The position numbers were made by a program, and so were the translations under genes. Of a stretch of DNA of 64,000 bases, positions 58,816 to 64,000 are shown in pieces. The stretch spans positions 186,001 to 250,000 of the forward strand of contig JBCDKM010000003.1 in assembly GCA_038746605.1 (NCBI GenBank). Reading direction: 5' to 3'. Source of the stretch: Rubricoccus sp038746605. Its GTDB lineage: Bacteria > Bacteroidota > Rhodothermia > Rhodothermales > Rubricoccaceae. Within the stretch, counting starts at the first letter, position 1. Each line of letters opens with the position of its first letter. The notes beneath the pieces were generated by a model. The model was given only the letters and a program-made list of their open reading frames with translations. It did no database searches and was not told the origin of the DNA.

Positions 58816-60945
58816 ATGTCTCGTCTTGCGTCTCTTCTCACCCTAGCGTTGCTGCTGGTCGCGCCCGCGATCGCGCAGACTGGCACTGCCGAGTTTTTCG
58901 TTCCATTGCGAGGCGATGGAGACCCCGAGGCGGGCGTGGCCGTCACCGTCACCGTCTACTCCGAAGACCCGGAGGGGCCGACCTACGAGGCGGTCACGGA
59001 CGACACCGGCGCGGTGCGCATAGAGGACGTGCCGGACGGGACGTATTACCTCTTTGCGGCTCCCTCCTCGGAGTACCTGACGCTCTTCTCGATTCCGTCC
59101 ATCGTGGGCGGCGAGGCGCCGCAGTTCGGGTTCTCTTTCCTCTCGCCCCTCGATCCGTCGTTCGGCACCGTCCGGGGGCGGTTGACGGATGAGGAGACCG
59201 GCGAGCCGCTCCGCTTCGACATTCTGCTCGTCAACCCGGAAGGTCAGGTGCCGGTCGGGCCCATCACGAGCCTCTCGTCTATCGACGGGGAGGGCAACTA
59301 CGCCTTCCAGATCGCGCCCGGCACGTACGACCTGGACTACTTCATTTACAGCGAGGGCGACGCCTCGTCCGTCTACCGCTCCGCGACGGCCATTCTCACC
59401 TCTACGGCGGGAGAGACGACGACGCAGGACCTCGCACTCGAGCGCCGTGTCCCCGGCATCGCCACGGGCACGGTCACAGACGAGGCGACCGGCGCTCCCC
59501 TTCCAGGTGTTCCAGTCCTGGCGTATGCCACGGATAACACGTACACGGCTCTCACGGTCACCGGCCCCGACGGGAGGTACTCCATCGAGTTGCCAGAGAA
59601 TGACTACGTCTTCCAGGTGGACGTCAGCAACGACGGCTATCTGCAGCAGTTTTACGACGAGGCACTCTTCTTCGAGGACGCCACGACGGTGACGGTGCCC
59701 GGCGAAGCCACAGCGGCTGGGATCGACTTCTCCCTGGTTCGCCCGGCCGACGATTTCACCGTCTCCGTCTCCGGGCGGCTGGTGGACAGCGCGGGGGAGC
59801 CTATCGAGAACGGCACCGTGAGCGTTTACAGCTCTGACAACCTGTTCTTCTCCCTCCTCGACGTTCGCGCGGCGCCGGACGGCACCTTCTCCCTCACGAC
59901 GGACGAGACGCTCCTCGCAGGGTCGCGCCTCGCGCTGGGCTTCCGTGCCCCGGGCTACGTCGAGGAGTTCTTCGACGACAAGCCTGCGCTCTTCCTCGCG
60001 GACTTCGTCGCCATCGACGCAGACGGCGCCGAGGTAGCGGCCGGTGACGTGGAGCTTCTGCTGGAAGGCGAGGACATCCCGGGCTTCTCCATCTCGGGCA
60101 CCGTCACGGACGAGGACACGGGCGCTCCGCTGGCGAACACCACGGTCGCGGTGACTCGGGTGGATGCGCCGGGTCAGGTCTTCGCCGTCACGGACGCCTC
60201 CGGCGCCTACCGCGCCGATGGCCTCGCCGAGGGCGAGTACGTCGTCCTCTTCGCTGCCGACGAGCACGCGCCGGAGTTCTACCCGAACGCTGGGATGTGG
60301 ACGGAAGCGGATCCGATCTCGGTTTCGTCCGACGTGTCCAACATCAACGCGCTCATGGGCGGTCTGAACCGGCCGGTCGGCGTGCAGCGCAAGGGAGGTG
60401 CTGGAACCGTCTTGGAAGGCGCCGTCCGCACGCCAGAGGGTGCGCCGCTGGCTGGTGCGCTCGTGACTGCTCGCGATCAGAGTGGCGAGGCCGTGGCCTT
60501 CGCGCTCACCAGTTCATCTGGCCGCTACACGCTGGAAGGTCTCGGCCTGGATCCGGTCGCGGTGAGCGTGGACCTTCCGCGCTTCGAGCCGACCATGCGC
60601 CCCGCCAGCGCGCAGAGCGGAGGTCGCCTCTTCCTGACGCTCGCGCCGTTCGTCTCGGTGGCCGAGGAGACCACGCCGGACCTCTCCGACGCTGACCTCC
60701 AAGTGTACCCGAACCCGACACGCGGGGAGGCCTCGGTGGCCTTCTCGCTCCCCGAAGGTGCCGACGTGCGCGTCGCGGTGTACGACATGCTCGGCCGCGA
60801 GGTCGCCGTCGTAGCGGAGGGCGCTCGTGCCGAAGGGACCCACACCGCCCGCCTCGGCACCGAGGCGATGGCACCGGGCCTCTACCTCGTCCGGGTGGAG
60901 ACTGCCGAGGGCGTGCAGTCCGTCCGGTTCACCGTCGTGCGCTGA
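58816..60945 (+). CDS. T9SS-exported carboxypeptidase-regulatory-like protein, copy 2
   Basis: 709 aa from ATG 58816 (MSRLASLLTLALLLVAPAIAQ); the mature start is QTGTAEFFV. The in-frame GTG at 58795 would only lengthen the signal. The domain order follows copy 1 and the 49248 protein, with repeated segments such as FSISGTVTDEDTGAPLANTTVAV, GAYRADGLAEGEYVVLFA and SDVSNINALMGGLNRPV. Outside the last ~75 residues it is strongly diverged from copy 1, but the T9SS sorting domain is identical, pointing to gene conversion. Likely a surface protein. Confidence 0.85.
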   Translation: MSRLASLLTLALLLVAPAIAQTGTAEFFVPLRGDGDPEAGVAVTVTVYSEDPEGPTYEAVTDDTGAVRIEDVPDGTYYLFAAPSSEYLTLFSIPSIVGGEAPQFGFSFLSPLDPSFGTVRGRLTDEETGEPLRFDILLVNPEGQVPVGPITSLSSIDGEGNYAFQIAPGTYDLDYFIYSEGDASSVYRSATAILTSTAGETTTQDLALERRVPGIATGTVTDEATGAPLPGVPVLAYATDNTYTALTVTGPDGRYSIELPENDYVFQVDVSNDGYLQQFYDEALFFEDATTVTVPGEATAAGIDFSLVRPADDFTVSVSGRLVDSAGEPIENGTVSVYSSDNLFFSLLDVRAAPDGTFSLTTDETLLAGSRLALGFRAPGYVEEFFDDKPALFLADFVAIDADGAEVAAGDVELLLEGEDIPGFSISGTVTDEDTGAPLANTTVAVTRVDAPGQVFAVTDASGAYRADGLAEGEYVVLFAADEHAPEFYPNAGMWTEADPISVSSDVSNINALMGGLNRPVGVQRKGGAGTVLEGAVRTPEGAPLAGALVTARDQSGEAVAFALTSSSGRYTLEGLGLDPVAVSVDLPRFEPTMRPASAQSGGRLFLTLAPFVSVAEETTPDLSDADLQVYPNPTRGEASVAFSLPEGADVRVAVYDMLGREVAVVAEGARAEGTHTARLGTEAMAPGLYLVRVETAEGVQSVRFTVVR
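60850..60867. repeat. Dispersed palindrome inside a T9SS sorting domain
   Basis: CGCCTCGG and CCGAGGCG with a 2-base loop, in frame as ARLGTEA, as in copy 1 at 58041. Confidence 0.65.
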
Positions 60946-60966
60946 CCTCTCCGAGTTTCAATGCAG

Positions 60967-61001
60967 CGGCCCCGCTGGCTTCGGCTGGCGGGGCCGTCTT
61001 T
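60967..61001 (+). terminator. Intrinsic terminator after T9SS protein copy 2
   Basis: CGGCCCCGC (60967-60975) pairs with GCGGGGCCG (60988-60996), followed by TCTTT, a weaker T-run than in copy 1. Confidence 0.8.
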
Positions 61002-61009
61002 CGGTGGGT

Positions 61010-61043
61010 CCGCCTCGGTGTCTCCGTGGAGGTCCCGAGGCGG
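61010..61043. repeat. Dispersed palindromic element
   Basis: CCGCCTCGG and CCGAGGCGG around a 16-base loop, between the converging ends of T9SS copy 2 and gyrA. Confidence 0.75.
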
Positions 61044-61052
61044 GGGAGATCG

Positions 61053-63773
<2,721 letters not shown>

Positions 63774-64000
63774 CAGGCAAGGTGGGAGCGCAGACCCGAA
63801 AAGATACCGTCAGACGCTGCGAACCGCCTCTCTGGAGGCCGTCCTGGGGGTGGATTCCGGGTGAGGCTCGGGCAGTGCCGGATGGGGTGCCGTGCCTGTC
63901 CGGCGGGACTCCCGAATCCGCTCCCGTCATGCCCGCTCGACCTCCGGGGATCGACATGGAAGACCGGCGCGCCGGGCCCAGCCTGGGGGGACGTGGATTC
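63774..64000. other. Intergenic stretch upstream of gyrA
   Basis: 227 bases with no convincing coding frame. It should hold the gyrA promoter, but I cannot identify it. An imperfect inverted repeat, GGATTCCGGG near 63852 and CCCGAATCC near 63913, is the only structure I see. Confidence 0.4.

Larger units (their letters stand above)
60716..61007 (+). repeat. Near-identical block, copy 2 (sorting domain plus terminator)
   Basis: Counterpart of 57908-58200. It includes the last ~75 codons, the stop, the following ATGCAGCGGCC and the terminator. Confidence 0.85.

Overview
The window is high-GC bacterial chromosome. Six large exported proteins end in a type IX secretion (T9SS/Por) C-terminal sorting domain, which points to the Bacteroidota/Rhodothermota (FCB) lineage. 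The high GC, the ECF sigma factors of the TIGR02999 kind next to Ser/Thr kinases, a B12-dependent ribonucleotide reductase and a GroES-family side protein fit a Rhodothermia member (Rubricoccus/Rubrivirga-like). That placement is inference from gene style; there is no rRNA here. I see no tRNA, CRISPR array, transposase or phage gene.

Region 1 (1-23.7 kb) is a three-fold repeated module. Each copy has a giant T9SS-exported beta-rich protein on the minus strand. Divergent from it is an ECF sigma factor, whose stop codon overlaps by 4 nt the start of a membrane Ser/Thr kinase with a C-terminal TPR-like domain. Copies: 92-8197, 9198-16482 and 16525-23683; purU (formyl-THF deformylase) lies between copies 1 and 2. 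The layout suggests that each kinase controls its own sigma factor, which may control the giant surface protein. Kinases 2 and 3 carry His instead of the metal-binding Asn of the catalytic loop. All three kinases have a variable insert between the HRD and DFG motifs, and in kinases 2 and 3 the insert DNA is an inverted repeat.

Region 2 (23.7-38.8 kb) is mostly housekeeping and small exported proteins: a response-regulator/flavoprotein-reductase fusion without its CxxC, a GroES-like protein plus lipoprotein, nrdJ, a DUF433/DUF5615 toxin-antitoxin pair, an amphi-Trp protein, a thiolase and a 3-hydroxyacyl-CoA dehydrogenase around a WG-repeat lipoprotein, a half-size EamA protein, two paralogous secreted proteins and an SDR. 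The nrdJ flanks hold a CIRCE-like inverted repeat, DnaA-box-like sites and a possible structured RNA.

Region 3 (38.9-47.3 kb, minus strand) is a run of five exported repeat proteins: ankyrin, MORN, MORN, ankyrin, ankyrin. Region 4 (47.4-61 kb) has a cupin, a DUF3095 protein, a T9SS carboxypeptidase-regulatory-like surface protein, a propeller-type sensor histidine kinase with its LuxR-type regulator, and two duplicated pairs (small secreted protein plus large T9SS protein). A near-palindrome CTGGTACGGATGCACCAG lies upstream of the kinase operon and of both pairs and may be the regulator's operator. The window ends with gyrA on the minus strand (61.1-63.8 kb).

Throughout, a short palindromic element (CCGCCTCGG-loop-CCGAGGCGG) sits between genes, mostly just after stop codons. 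I mapped about 26 copies, three of them inside coding sequence.
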